From Fulvia fulva (taxonomy: Eukaryota; Ascomycota; Dothideomycetes; Mycosphaerellales; Mycosphaerellaceae), in the NCBI RefSeq assembly GCF_020509005.1, contig NC_063018.1:2852001-2916000 (forward strand): a stretch of 64,000 nucleotides of DNA, given 5' to 3'. Numbering within the stretch: position 1 is the stretch's first letter; the number at the start of each line of letters is the position of its first letter. The notes beneath the pieces were generated by a model. That model saw only the letters and a program-made list of their open reading frames with translations, did no database searches and had not been told where the DNA came from. A program made the translations under genes and the position numbers. Below, one piece after another: positions 10,138 to 19,325 of this stretch.

Positions 10138-11148
10138 CTACAGCTTCGCAGCCTTCTCTTTCCTCCTCTTCTCAGTCTCGGCCGCAAACCCAGCAATAGC
10201 ATCGAGACTCTCCTTGCCACGAGTCTGCTTCTTCAACAGCTCCAACTCGATCCGATTCGCATCCAACAACTCCTGCCTCAAAGTCCTCATCATGAGTTCC
10301 TTGTTCGTTTTGAGGCTGTTTGGCGGTAGCTTCGCAATTCCTTGAGCGATGTTCAACACTTCGCCCAAGAAGTTCTCCTTGGGAAGAATCTTTGTCACCA
10401 GGCCGGCAGATTCCAGCTCTTGAGCTGTCATGCGTTGGCCTCCCAGGATCAATGCCGACGCTTTCTGTCGTCCCATGATCCGCATGAATGTGAGCGACGA
10501 ACAGCCTTCAGCGCAGAGGCCCCACTGTACGAATGGTGTAAAGAAGAGGGCGTCTGGAGCAGCGTAGACCATGTCACTCAAAGCGAGAGAGCTTGTACCC
10601 CATCCTACGAGTAGCGTCAGCGCTCGAAACTTCTGGCGTGAAACGTAAGTCACTCACCTGGAGCTGGTCCATTGACAGCACTGATGACCACTTTGTTCGT
10701 GTTGATAATCTGCTCATGTATTGCACTGCCACAAGTCGATCAGCAACTTCCTCATCAGTCCAAGATAGACTAGTACTAACCTCAGGGTATTGATGAAGTC
10801 ATCGGAGATAGTGGCACCCGGCTGTTGGTTGACAGGATCGAGCAAATCTAACCCAGCAGTATAGAATTTTCCTTCTCCGGTCGTAATAATGATCCGTATC
10901 GCGTCCACGGAGTCTGCCCATCTCAACGCAGCCAGCATGTCTCTCAGTATCGGTGTGTTGAGAGCATTGGCAGCCTTCGGTCGATTATACTTGATGACAG
11001 CAATGGCTTGGCTATCTATATCGATCGCGATATGTTCGAGCTTCGGTGGCGAAGGCATTGTTGATAGAAACCGAAGACGAGGTAGTGCGATGGAAGACTT
11101 GCTCAAGGGTCCTGTTGCCCTGGTCGATCGCAGAAATCGATGCAGCAT
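10138..11148 (-). CDS. Delta3,Delta2-enoyl-CoA isomerase (crotonase family), probably peroxisomal and mitochondrial
   Basis: The likely role is shifting double bonds of unsaturated acyl-CoAs during beta-oxidation. Three exons, complement(10138-10604, 10658-10725, 10781-11148), give 300 aa. Both introns (53 and 55 bp) have GT-AG ends and phases that join. The crotonase core includes SAVNGPAPG and GLCAEGCSS. Glu178 in the latter matches the single catalytic acid of peroxisomal isomerases (PECI/Eci1 type), and the second Glu of true hydratases is absent. The C-terminus is AKL, a good peroxisomal PTS1. Residues 1-30 are basic, hydroxylated and Arg-rich with no acidic residue, like a mitochondrial presequence, and a second Met at codon 31 (11058) would give a leaderless form. 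Dual targeting by start choice is an inference. A hydratase role cannot be fully excluded. Confidence 0.85.
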
Positions 11149-11486
11149 AGCTGGTAAATAGACTGTACGTTCTTGTGTAGAACTGTTGATTACTGGTACA
11201 TCACATTAGCCGGGGTCAGAAAGGGAGAACACATATTGCTCACCGCTGCTTCAGCACTTCCGTCGTCGACACTCACGAGGTACATGTACAATAGACACTT
11301 GTAAGAACATTCAAAGCCGCGTGAAATGTGTTCTAGATGACATGAGCCTCATGCTCTTTCCAACACAATATGCCCAAAACGGCGCTAGTCCCACCTAGGA
11401 AGGAGCTGCAAGGACGTACGGAAGGCGCCCCGCGTGTGTACATGTATGCTTGTCCATATTTCCAACACAACCCTCCACACCAGACA

Positions 11487-12287
11487 ATGACAAGACCGCC
11501 AGTAACGCTTCAAGACGCTGACCGCATTCTGGAAAAGACCGTCTCCTTCCCAACCCAGGGAGCAGTCTTCGAACGCCTCGAACCAATCACAGACTTCCGC
11601 AAAGACGACGATGAAGCACGAATAGTATATCTATGTCGAAAAGTGCAGCAGGAAGGGCTCGAGCCAGTGGAGAGTGGGCTTTTTATATTGAAGTGCAAAG
11701 TGCAGTGCGCTCAGTCCATACCATCTCCACCATTGTCATGTCTTCTGACCATCCATCCCAGAGCACCCTCCCAACTAGCAGGCGGCCTAACAACCCCGAT
11801 CGCCGGCCCAAGCAAATACACAGTCTCAGAAATCGAAGCTCTCCGCCTCTTCGCAGACAAACAAGCCCCTTCAGTCCCCCACCTAATTGCATGGAAAACA
11901 GCAGTCCAGGGCAGCGATGGTCTGATGCCGGATGGCTACATTGCCTACACGGTAATGACACTCCTCTCTGGGAATCACCTCATGGATCTCAAGTTCTGGA
12001 GTATGGACGATGCCGAGAAAGAAGAGATTCGGACCGCGTTTCCAGTAGTGCTGAAAAGTGTCTGGCAATTAGGGATCGATCCGTATGATTGTGCGTTGCG
12101 AAATGTTATGTGGGATCAGAAGAGGAGAGTGTTGAGTCTTGTGGACTTTGAGCACTGGAGACCGAACGAGAAGGATCCGGTGAATATGACTGAGCGCGAG
12201 GAACTGATCAAATGGGGCTTACAGCATTCGCCACCGCATGCATTCCATTGGCAGGCATTCTTTGCAGCGGAGACACAATTGCATTGA
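11487..12287 (+). CDS. Kinase-fold (phosphotransferase-like) protein, function unknown
   Basis: Predicted as two exons, 11487-11704 and 11762-12287 (247 aa). The 57-bp segment between has a GTGCGC donor, CTGAC branch-like site and CAG acceptor. It is a multiple of three without stops, so retention would only insert 19 residues. An upstream in-frame ATG (11370) would add 39 residues. The C-terminal half has the sequence DPYDCALRNVMWD followed by SLVDFEHW, matching the catalytic loop (D-x4-N style) and Asp-Phe motif of the protein-kinase-like/aminoglycoside phosphotransferase fold. This resembles a group of uncharacterised fungal kinase-like proteins. No glycine-rich loop is obvious. The substrate is unknown. 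Confidence 0.65.
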   Translation: MTRPPVTLQDADRILEKTVSFPTQGAVFERLEPITDFRKDDDEARIVYLCRKVQQEGLEPVESGLFILKCKVQCAQSIPSPPLSCLLTIHPRAPSQLAGGLTTPIAGPSKYTVSEIEALRLFADKQAPSVPHLIAWKTAVQGSDGLMPDGYIAYTVMTLLSGNHLMDLKFWSMDDAEKEEIRTAFPVVLKSVWQLGIDPYDCALRNVMWDQKRRVLSLVDFEHWRPNEKDPVNMTEREELIKWGLQHSPPHAFHWQAFFAAETQLH

Positions 12288-12439
12288 TCCGTAGCTGATC
12301 GAGGTCAAACAACCATCACACAATTCTATACCGTTCCCCAGTAGCTCAGCGACATGCCAAGCCTCGTCTGTTGGTTGTGGTTGTGTAAGTTGTATTCATA
12401 TTGTATTGCTAGAATACCTGACCGAATATGGGGACTTTT

Positions 12440-12660
12440 GTTTTCTACGGGACGATACTCGTAAAATCGACTTACTACCTACTCGATAAGCTGCTGATCC
12501 GTACTTGGAGTTCCCGTACGATAAGGCGGGTCCGAACGCTCGCGGCTGGATCCCTCTTAATATCGACACGATTATAATAGATATCTCCGATAATACTCGT
12601 AGTAGGGAGATTACTATATACTATATTTATAAGGACGATGAGATACAAAAATTCCGACTG
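12440..12660. repeat. Small RIP-affected repeat relic
   Basis: An abrupt island rich in TA, CTA and TAG words (for example TATAATAGATATC and ACTATATACTATAT) between normal-composition sequence. A forward frame from 12505 stays open across it but has no recognised motif. It probably derives from a transposon fragment; the family is unknown. Confidence 0.5.
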
Positions 12661-13063
12661 TGCTCCTCGAGATCCTACTCAGCTCGTCTAACAACCAGGC
12701 CGAAACGATATTCTCATCGCCAAAAGTGTTCAGCTTCGCCTGATGTCTTTCATTTCCAGTCGCATCAGGGGCCAGCTGAGCTATCTGCCAGTATCGTCAG
12801 TTTCGTAAAGCGATCACAGTACCATTCGGGCCAATTCCATGCACATAGCCTCGTCCGTGTCACCTTAGAGCTGAAGGCTCGAGATGTGGTGATGTTGCAC
12901 CAAACGGGCGAGGCTCAAGCCACTGCGCATAGCTTTACAACCCAGCGGACGTGTATCGTTTGTATAATATAGTAGTCGAACGATGTAGACTAGACCGAGA
13001 GGGTTGGGTATACAATGCAAGCGTAGCCAAGTTGAGTGACACAAGCCGTACGATGACCTGTGG
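12661..13063. other. Intergenic, nothing recognised
   Basis: Normal-composition sequence after the RIP relic and downstream of the universal-stress-protein gene. It presumably contains that gene's 3' UTR. Confidence 0.4.
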
Positions 13064-14629
13064 TTAGCTCTTCATGCCCCGATTCAACTTCTCAAAGATA
13101 TCCAACACTGCCGCGCCTCCTCCACCCTCCTCTTCCTCGTCACCCCCTCTCCTGTTCCGACTCGTGCCTCTGCCGACCTGTGCAAGTCTCGCCTCTCGAT
13201 CTGCTCTCTTTTCTGCCTCCTGCTGCACTTCCTGCGCTTCCTTGACAGCGCGCTCGTACGCAAGCCAGGCCGCTTCGTCTTCCGGTCTGATTTCCTGTAA
13301 TTGCCCGAGCTCTTCCTCGTCAAGATCGTCTTCGTCGTCGCTGCCAGGCGGACTGTCTACTACACCGAGCTCGGGTGACTTTAACAAGCGGCCGGGAGGC
13401 GAGGAGACTTCGCTCGTCTCGCTGCGTGCAGAGGTGACGCGTGAAAGCGAAGTCCCACGGGCATTGTTGGAGAACTCTCCACCACGGCTATAGCCAATGG
13501 CTTCGGCGACTCTTCGTGCCTCGTCATCGGGGTCACCACCAGCGGAGCTGAATTCGCCAAGCGCCCCCAGATCAGAGCCCATGATACTGAGGCGGTTATT
13601 CGCATCCAGTAGATGCCCGCCTCGCCCTCGTGAAGCGTCCTCGCTCTTATCCAGAATGTCTCTGTATCCACTCCTCGAAGGGTCCTGAAGTCGCTTCCGC
13701 TTCTTCTTCTCCCGCGAACTGCTGGGCCTGACAACAATAACCGGCACAGGCGAGTACTGCAGACAATACTTGCTGACGCTTCCACTACTAAGCAGACCTT
13801 GGTATCCTGTCAGACTCCTGCCTCGTGTGCCGACCACCAGAATCGCGGGCTCGTATATTCGGATCATTTGTTGGATGGTATCATGTACCTTTCCAATGCT
13901 GAATTCGAGTACCAAGCTGATTGCGCGATCTTCTGTGTTCTTCTTCTCGATTTCTTCGAGGAAGCGTTGTGCTTCACGTCGGTACCCTTTCTCGCCTTGA
14001 CCGCCTGACCATCTCGTTGCTTCCTTGCTATCTTTCTCCACGACTCGCAGGCACACAACTTCATCGCCATCGTCTACAAGCTCGTCGATCAGCCATTCGA
14101 GCGCTGTGTCGCTGTATTCGTTCGTGTCGGTGCCGCATAGGAAGGTTCTACTTCGTTTGGTGTAGACATAATCGCGGTGTTTGCGATTGAGTGTCAAGCT
14201 GAAGTCGCTGGCGGAGGGATTGCTGAAGGTATCGAAGCCTACACCGGCGCGGAACTGAGCTGGTGGAGGAGGACTACTCATTCGTCTGCCACCTGGTCCA
14301 TTGCCTCGCGCAGACGTGAGTGTGCTTCCTCCCAAACTTCGTCGGGTTGACGGAGGCTTTGCGCTACTTGATCTTGAGCCTTGTTCCTTCGGATTGGGTA
14401 CGAACTGCACACTCGGTCTTCGCGCATTGCCTGGTCGGCCGTCGTCTTGTAATGTCGGTCGGCGCCATGCTGGGACAAACGCAGCGGAAGCATTGGCGGT
14501 GTTGATCGACGAGGTGTTGTCAAGTGGTGCGTCCTGGACAGTGCGGTCGGTGAGGTTTGTCGTCGAGTTTCGCGGCGAAGGTGCGTCAGGATTTGGCGTT
14601 CCTGAGCGAGGCGACGGATTTGCGGACAT
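13064..14629 (-). CDS. Universal stress protein (UspA) domain protein
   Basis: An intronless 521-aa protein. Residues 1 to about 145 are a Ser/Pro/Arg-rich disordered region. A UspA-like alpha/beta domain (about 150-305) starts with RTFLCGTDTNEYSDTALEW and ends with VGTRGRSLTGYQGLLSSGS...VPVIVVRP, which is the glycine-rich nucleotide-binding segment of ATP-binding Usp proteins. The C-terminal 200 residues are disordered and include an acidic stretch (DDEDDLDEEE) and a charged, probably helical Glu/Ala/Arg segment. Such long fungal Usp proteins are common in Pezizomycotina and their roles are poorly known. The start is the only upstream ATG in frame before the disordered leader. Confidence 0.85.
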   Translation of the reverse strand: MSANPSPRSGTPNPDAPSPRNSTTNLTDRTVQDAPLDNTSSINTANASAAFVPAWRRPTLQDDGRPGNARRPSVQFVPNPKEQGSRSSSAKPPSTRRSLGGSTLTSARGNGPGGRRMSSPPPPAQFRAGVGFDTFSNPSASDFSLTLNRKHRDYVYTKRSRTFLCGTDTNEYSDTALEWLIDELVDDGDEVVCLRVVEKDSKEATRWSGGQGEKGYRREAQRFLEEIEKKNTEDRAISLVLEFSIGKVHDTIQQMIRIYEPAILVVGTRGRSLTGYQGLLSSGSVSKYCLQYSPVPVIVVRPSSSREKKKRKRLQDPSRSGYRDILDKSEDASRGRGGHLLDANNRLSIMGSDLGALGEFSSAGGDPDDEARRVAEAIGYSRGGEFSNNARGTSLSRVTSARSETSEVSSPPGRLLKSPELGVVDSPPGSDDEDDLDEEELGQLQEIRPEDEAAWLAYERAVKEAQEVQQEAEKRADREARLAQVGRGTSRNRRGGDEEEEGGGGAAVLDIFEKLNRGMKS

Positions 14630-15415
14630 GGTGGTTTGTCAAGGGAAGGGCTGTGCTGTCCTATGAAGTCACCCGCAGGCGAAGCTGTCTACACAGTGTA
14701 TCCGGCGACTGATATTCACTGTTGTTTTGAAGCAATTCGCATGTGACAATGGCTGCCAAGCGTGATGTTACGTAGTGATGAAGTCCTCGTGCTGCGGTGT
14801 GCACAGCGATGTCTGGTGTGAATGAATGTGTTGGTGTAGTAATAACCGTTTGCGTGGTCGTCCGTGATGTAGTGGTTGTCTCAAGTCAAGTCCAGCTCAT
14901 TGCCGAGAATTGTAGATGTACGGCTCAGCGATTGTGGGCTCGAAGGAACTGGAGAAGACATGGCGGGTGATGTTGGAGGAGAGAAGATGTGGGTGAAAGT
15001 GGGGAGCTGCTGCAGCACGGTTGTCTGAAGATGCTGACTCGCTGTCGGGACCATGTTTCGGTAATGTTCAACCAGAGCGCTGTTTCTTGAGTACAAAGTA
15101 GAAATCAGGTCAGGTCATAGCTCTTACATGTGACTGCGAGAGCATGTGAAAGGACAGTGCAAGACTTCATGAGCGAAGGATGTCTATTGGAACCGGTGCA
15201 CCGTCTCCACGTGGGAGAACCAGGATTCAAATCCCATCAGGCAGGGCTGAACTTAGAGAACCAGGAACATGTCATGGAGAGGGCATCCATGCTGTAATAA
15301 GTGCATGTGAAACTTGTCCGTCTGGAAAGAGGCTATGCTGCTTGCAACATCTTACACACTCGCTGCTGTCTATCGAACTCCACGTAAATGCATAAGCCTT
15401 TTCTTCGTCTCTGAT
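14630..15415. other. Intergenic: promoter of the Usp gene and 3' flank of zuotin
   Basis: It holds one short minus-strand open frame (14881-15096, 71 aa, Ser/Pro/Thr-rich) without recognisable homology. No tRNA could be folded from the T-arm-like words near 15225. Confidence 0.4.
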
Positions 15416-16794
15416 CTAAGCAAGAGTCTTGGTTGCAAGACCCTTCTCCTTTGCATACTCCTGGAAGATGCTCTTGATCTCTGCCTTGTCAGTCTTGCCC
15501 TGCAGCTTGGCAGTCAGAGCAGCGATCTCCTCGTTGTCGAGCTTGAGGATGAGCGCATCCGTGTCGTTAAGCGCGCCATCGATCTGTGCTGGGCTGGCCT
15601 CGCCATCCGTGAAGTAGTTGGCATCCTTTGCAGCACCACGAATGACACGCTTGTTCTTCTTCGCTGCGTTCTTGGCCGCCTCCTTGCCCTTCTTGGACTC
15701 TTCCCTCGCAGCCTTATCAGCAGCCTCCTTCTCAGCAGCTGCCTTGGCCTCTTCCGCCTTCTTGCGCTCTACCTCCTCCTTGGCAGCCTTCTCTGCAGCC
15801 TCCTTTTCGAGACGCTTCTTGTTCTTCTCCTTGTTACCTTCTTGTCTGAACTTCTTGATGCGCTCATCCTGTGCCAGAGCCTGATCAACCAACTGGCGCA
15901 GACGCTGAACATCCTCGTTCTTGCGCTTCTTGCGGTTGTTGTTGTTCTTCCTCTCCATGTGACGCTTCTGGTCACGGCTCTCGTTGTCATCGGGAACATC
16001 CTCGTCGAGATACTCGAACGATCGCCATGAGTCGAAGCTGTAGAAGAAGTTGTAGAACTCTTCGACGTGCTCTTTCGTGCTGTCGTCGTTGCCGAACTTG
16101 GGCACAGGCTGCTTCTTGGAGAAGCGACCTTCGGACTCAAAGACCTTGCCCCACAGCTTGTAGAAGTTTCCTGGCTTCTTTTGTACGTCCTTCTTGGTCG
16201 GTGGCTCGACATCGGCAGCCTCGTCAACACTGTCGAATTGTCGGCGCTTGACTGGGTCGGAGAGGACTTCGGTAGCACGGCCGATGCACTTGAAGAACTG
16301 GTCGTTCTCTTCCTTGCCGGCTGCAGCCTTCTTGTCGGGGTGATGCTGCAAGACAGCCTTTCGGTGGGCTCGGCGGATCTGGTCCTCTGTTGCGCGCCAT
16401 CTCCAGCGGCCTAGACCAAGTACAGCATAGTGGTCCTGAGACTTCCAGTCCTTGGCCTCACGCTGGAGAAGCATAGGATCGGTAACGTCGTCGATGTCAT
16501 CGTCCTTCTGGTCAGCCTCCTTCACGACCTGCTTGCTGGCCTCAATCTTCTCGTCCTCAGAGAACGTGCGCTTGTGACGGCGTCTCCTGGCATGAGCCAA
16601 GAATTGTGGTCCAACAGGCTCGATGCTGCGCTTGGGAACGTCGGACAGCTTGCCAACCTGTGCATTGTCAGATCAGCCATGTTTCGGGAGAGTACTTCGT
16701 TGGACAGTGTACCTACAGCCTTGAAGTCCTTCTCAGCGCTCCAGCCCTCTGGCAGCGCCGGCAGCGTGGCCGTGATCTGGATTGTGCTGCTCAT
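15416..16794 (-). CDS. ZUO1: Zuotin, ribosome-associated J-protein (DNAJC2/MPP11 family)
   Basis: Zuotin is the J-domain partner in the ribosome-associated complex, which stimulates Hsp70 (Ssb) at the polypeptide exit tunnel. Two exons, complement(15416-16657, 16717-16794), give 439 aa, close to the usual 430-450. The 58-bp intron starts GTAGGT and ends CACAG at phase 0. The J domain (about 103-175) contains DHYAVLGL, RRAHRKAVLQ and the essential HPD at about 132-134. It is followed by the zuotin homology region (NFYKLWGKVFESEGRFS, FYNFFYSFDSWRSFEYLDED) and a long Lys/Glu/Ala charged helix (about 250-370) that binds ribosomes. A short C-terminal helical tail ends the protein, and no SANT domains are present, as in other fungi. 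Confidence 0.96.
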
Positions 16795-17566
16795 CTTGAA
16801 TGCGATATGTGCAGAGGTTGTGGTGGGCAGGTCAAATGTCGATTCGAAACCTCCCAAAATATTCGCAGGGATCCGCGACGGGACACCTTCCGTGTTGGGA
16901 GCAGAGCAAGAACCCGTCCACTGCTTCACAACTCTCTCCACTCTTCCTCTTCCTTAACCACCTTGCAACATCACCATCATCCTTGAGATACACAGCACTA
17001 TTGCACCCCTCCGATTAGTACGAGCAATTGCTGCACGGCTTTCCGTTCACCAGAACCCTTAGCGAGAGGGCCAACAACCTAGGTAGAACGACTCAGCACA
17101 ATACGATGGACTCTGACCTCCCTACCCTTCGCCTCACAGCTGCACCTTCACCTTCACCGGTCTGCTCGCTACTGAGGCATTGCACACGGACAACCTCCAT
17201 TCAAAATAGGCCACACCTCCACATGAAACACAGCCGGCAGGTGGTGTGGCTGCATGCTGACGTGCTTTGCCTGGAGGCCTTGTTTCAGCTTCGATCCTGC
17301 AGCTGATGATCAGTCCCGACATTCTGCGGTATGCCGAAAGAACAACTCCAAAAAGCGCGTCTGGGCGGCCTCGTTTCATACCGTCGCCGTCGCCGTGGAT
17401 GGTCACGCAGGCTGTCAGCCTGAAGATAATAGTAAGTATCTCGCCCTGTGCCCTACATTCTACATTCTTTCTTCCTCTCGTGATCTTTCTTGTCATCGCC
17501 GTAACAGGTACACCGCGAGACCAAAGAGTTAAATGACCTGTGTGTCAATCACCTGCCTCAGCATCT
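16795..17566. other. Divergent promoter region with a probable 5'-UTR intron
   Basis: This region separates zuotin (minus) from the zinc-finger gene (plus). A probable 76-bp 5'-UTR intron of the latter lies at 17432-17507 (GTAAGT donor, AACAG acceptor). When spliced, a short upstream ORF (ATG at 17399, stop TGA at 17534-17536, about 20 codons) would precede the main ATG. Confidence 0.5.
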
Positions 17567-19138
17567 ATGGACGATACTTCAGAGCAGTACAGGTGGTTGA
17601 GCGAAGAGTTCGATGAGTTGCACGGCCATGACTTTTCGAGCCAGTCATCGCGAAACTCAGTATCCACGTTCAGCAGCAGTGCAACTTCATCAATATTCAG
17701 CAATCCAGCACGATACTCTCAGGCACTATCCGTCGCTTCTTCTCAGACAAGCTACTCCTCAAGGTCCGCACATTCAGCATGTTCCAGAGCTTCTGCCTAC
17801 TCGCATAACACGAATGGAAGCAACTCGGCAAATGCATCACGACTTTTGATCCGGCCAAGTCCCAAGGAGAAAAAGGCTGCGAACCCCTACGCTTGCTCAC
17901 ATTGCAGCGAGAAGTTCTCCAAGAGAGCAGATCGCAAGAAGCACATACTGGACAAGTGCCCCTACCTTGGTCGAGGCTCACTTTGCTCTCAATGCCTTCA
18001 CGTGGGAAGGAACAAGCACCAGGTCGACAAACACCAGAAGACTTCCGGTCATCGGGGACAGTGCAGCATTGTTGACGCAAAGGACAAACACGCATTCACA
18101 TGTTCCAATGACGGACGGACCTATCGAAGTCTTGAAGAATACATCAACCATTTCAGCTCCGAAAGATGTCACCTCAATCGCGCAGGAGCTACACGTCACC
18201 ACCGTTCACGCTTACGCACCTTGGTGTCGAAAGGCAGAGACGACGTCAATGGCCACAGTTACATATACGCTGCTTTTGTTAGCTATTGTCTCCGTAAGGA
18301 CCTGATTTCGGGATGCAACGAGGTGATCGATAGCTTGAGCGAAGACGCTGCTCAAGCGTATGCAGAAAGACTTGAGTGGGGGTGCATGCCGGACGATGGC
18401 TCAATTCAGATTCGATTAGGCTACACGAGGTTCGATGATATGGTCCGCGAGATCATGACTTGGTCAGATCGAACCGCAAACGACAACAGCATGGGACTGC
18501 CACAGGCAGGTATCAAATCCGCTCAACATTCTGTCGACACCCTGCTGCAGCAGCCGATTTCTCCGCGACGGCGTATACCACAGATCTCGCAACAGTCCCA
18601 CCCGGCGTCAAAGCCATTGCCCAACACCCCTGCACTACAGACCCAGCAAGTGTTACAAAGTGCAGCTGTAGCAGAAGCCAGTGCAATGTTGAAAGAGGAC
18701 CTCGTACTACGCCAGCGATCAGAACAACACAAGGCACTCGATGATACAGCACACCCACCGCTTCGCGGCTACAAAGCGAAACGACCGAGGCCACTTGCCA
18801 CTTCGCAGCAGCAAGAATCAACGATACGGGCCAAATCTGTCAACACACAGCCCAGCCCGATCAGAAATGACAGACACGCCCACGCCCACGCCCTCACCGT
18901 CAAGCAGCAATCGAGAGATCTGCCTTTGGAGCTCGAAGAGGAAGAGGACCTGGATACCTTCATTGAGTGGCCAGAACAATACAGTCTGACACCACCACTG
19001 ACGGCGAGGAATCTGTCTTCCGGTACGAGAGCCCAACTTGAAATTCCGAGCACTCGCTCGAGCAATGAGAAGCGTCACGCTGGCATCTGGGAGTGGTCTT
19101 TCGATGACTTCCTTCTGTTCGAGGAGCACAATTCGTGA
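17567..19138 (+). CDS. C2HC/C2H2-type zinc-finger protein, putative DNA-binding
   Basis: 523 aa from the first ATG (17567). Residues 1-100 are Ser-rich and disordered. A zinc finger C110-x2-C113-x12-H126-x4-C131 (PYACSHCSEKFSKRADRKKHILDKC) is followed by further Cys/His pairs (CSQC...KHQKTSGH, about 137-165, and a third about 175-205 with CSNDG...HFSSERCH). A compact region (about 230-310) and a Gln/Ser/Pro-rich C-terminal half follow. The arrangement is like uncharacterised fungal C2H2 regulators. I recognise no named orthologue. An upstream ORF and 5'-UTR intron may regulate translation. Confidence 0.75.
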   Translation: MDDTSEQYRWLSEEFDELHGHDFSSQSSRNSVSTFSSSATSSIFSNPARYSQALSVASSQTSYSSRSAHSACSRASAYSHNTNGSNSANASRLLIRPSPKEKKAANPYACSHCSEKFSKRADRKKHILDKCPYLGRGSLCSQCLHVGRNKHQVDKHQKTSGHRGQCSIVDAKDKHAFTCSNDGRTYRSLEEYINHFSSERCHLNRAGATRHHRSRLRTLVSKGRDDVNGHSYIYAAFVSYCLRKDLISGCNEVIDSLSEDAAQAYAERLEWGCMPDDGSIQIRLGYTRFDDMVREIMTWSDRTANDNSMGLPQAGIKSAQHSVDTLLQQPISPRRRIPQISQQSHPASKPLPNTPALQTQQVLQSAAVAEASAMLKEDLVLRQRSEQHKALDDTAHPPLRGYKAKRPRPLATSQQQESTIRAKSVNTQPSPIRNDRHAHAHALTVKQQSRDLPLELEEEEDLDTFIEWPEQYSLTPPLTARNLSSGTRAQLEIPSTRSSNEKRHAGIWEWSFDDFLLFEEHNS

Positions 19139-19325
19139 CAGGAGAAAGATGCGATTCTGTCCGGTAAAGGCTCTCATCAACACAATCTAGAAGCAGCCGC
19201 TTTCCATAGACACCACTAATGCAACACTCCCCAACGCCAAGCGCTCAAGATACAATGCAATCACCCACTCGCTAAAACTTCCAAACGCTTTTCTGTCGCT
19301 GCAATCCCCTATACCCCAAATCTTA

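Noticed and set aside
12505..12972. 155-codon forward frame considered as a gene
   Set aside because: It crosses from a RIP-affected relic into unrelated normal sequence, and no domain spans the border.
15150..15245. Possible tRNA gene (GGATTCAAATCC, like a T arm)
   Set aside because: Position 53 would be A instead of the required G, no A-box or acceptor-stem pairing could be found upstream, and no cloverleaf folds.
15314..16414. Long plus-strand frames opposite zuotin (Leu-rich)
   Set aside because: They are complements of the Lys/Glu-rich helix-coding exon. The minus strand carries a full, recognisable zuotin.
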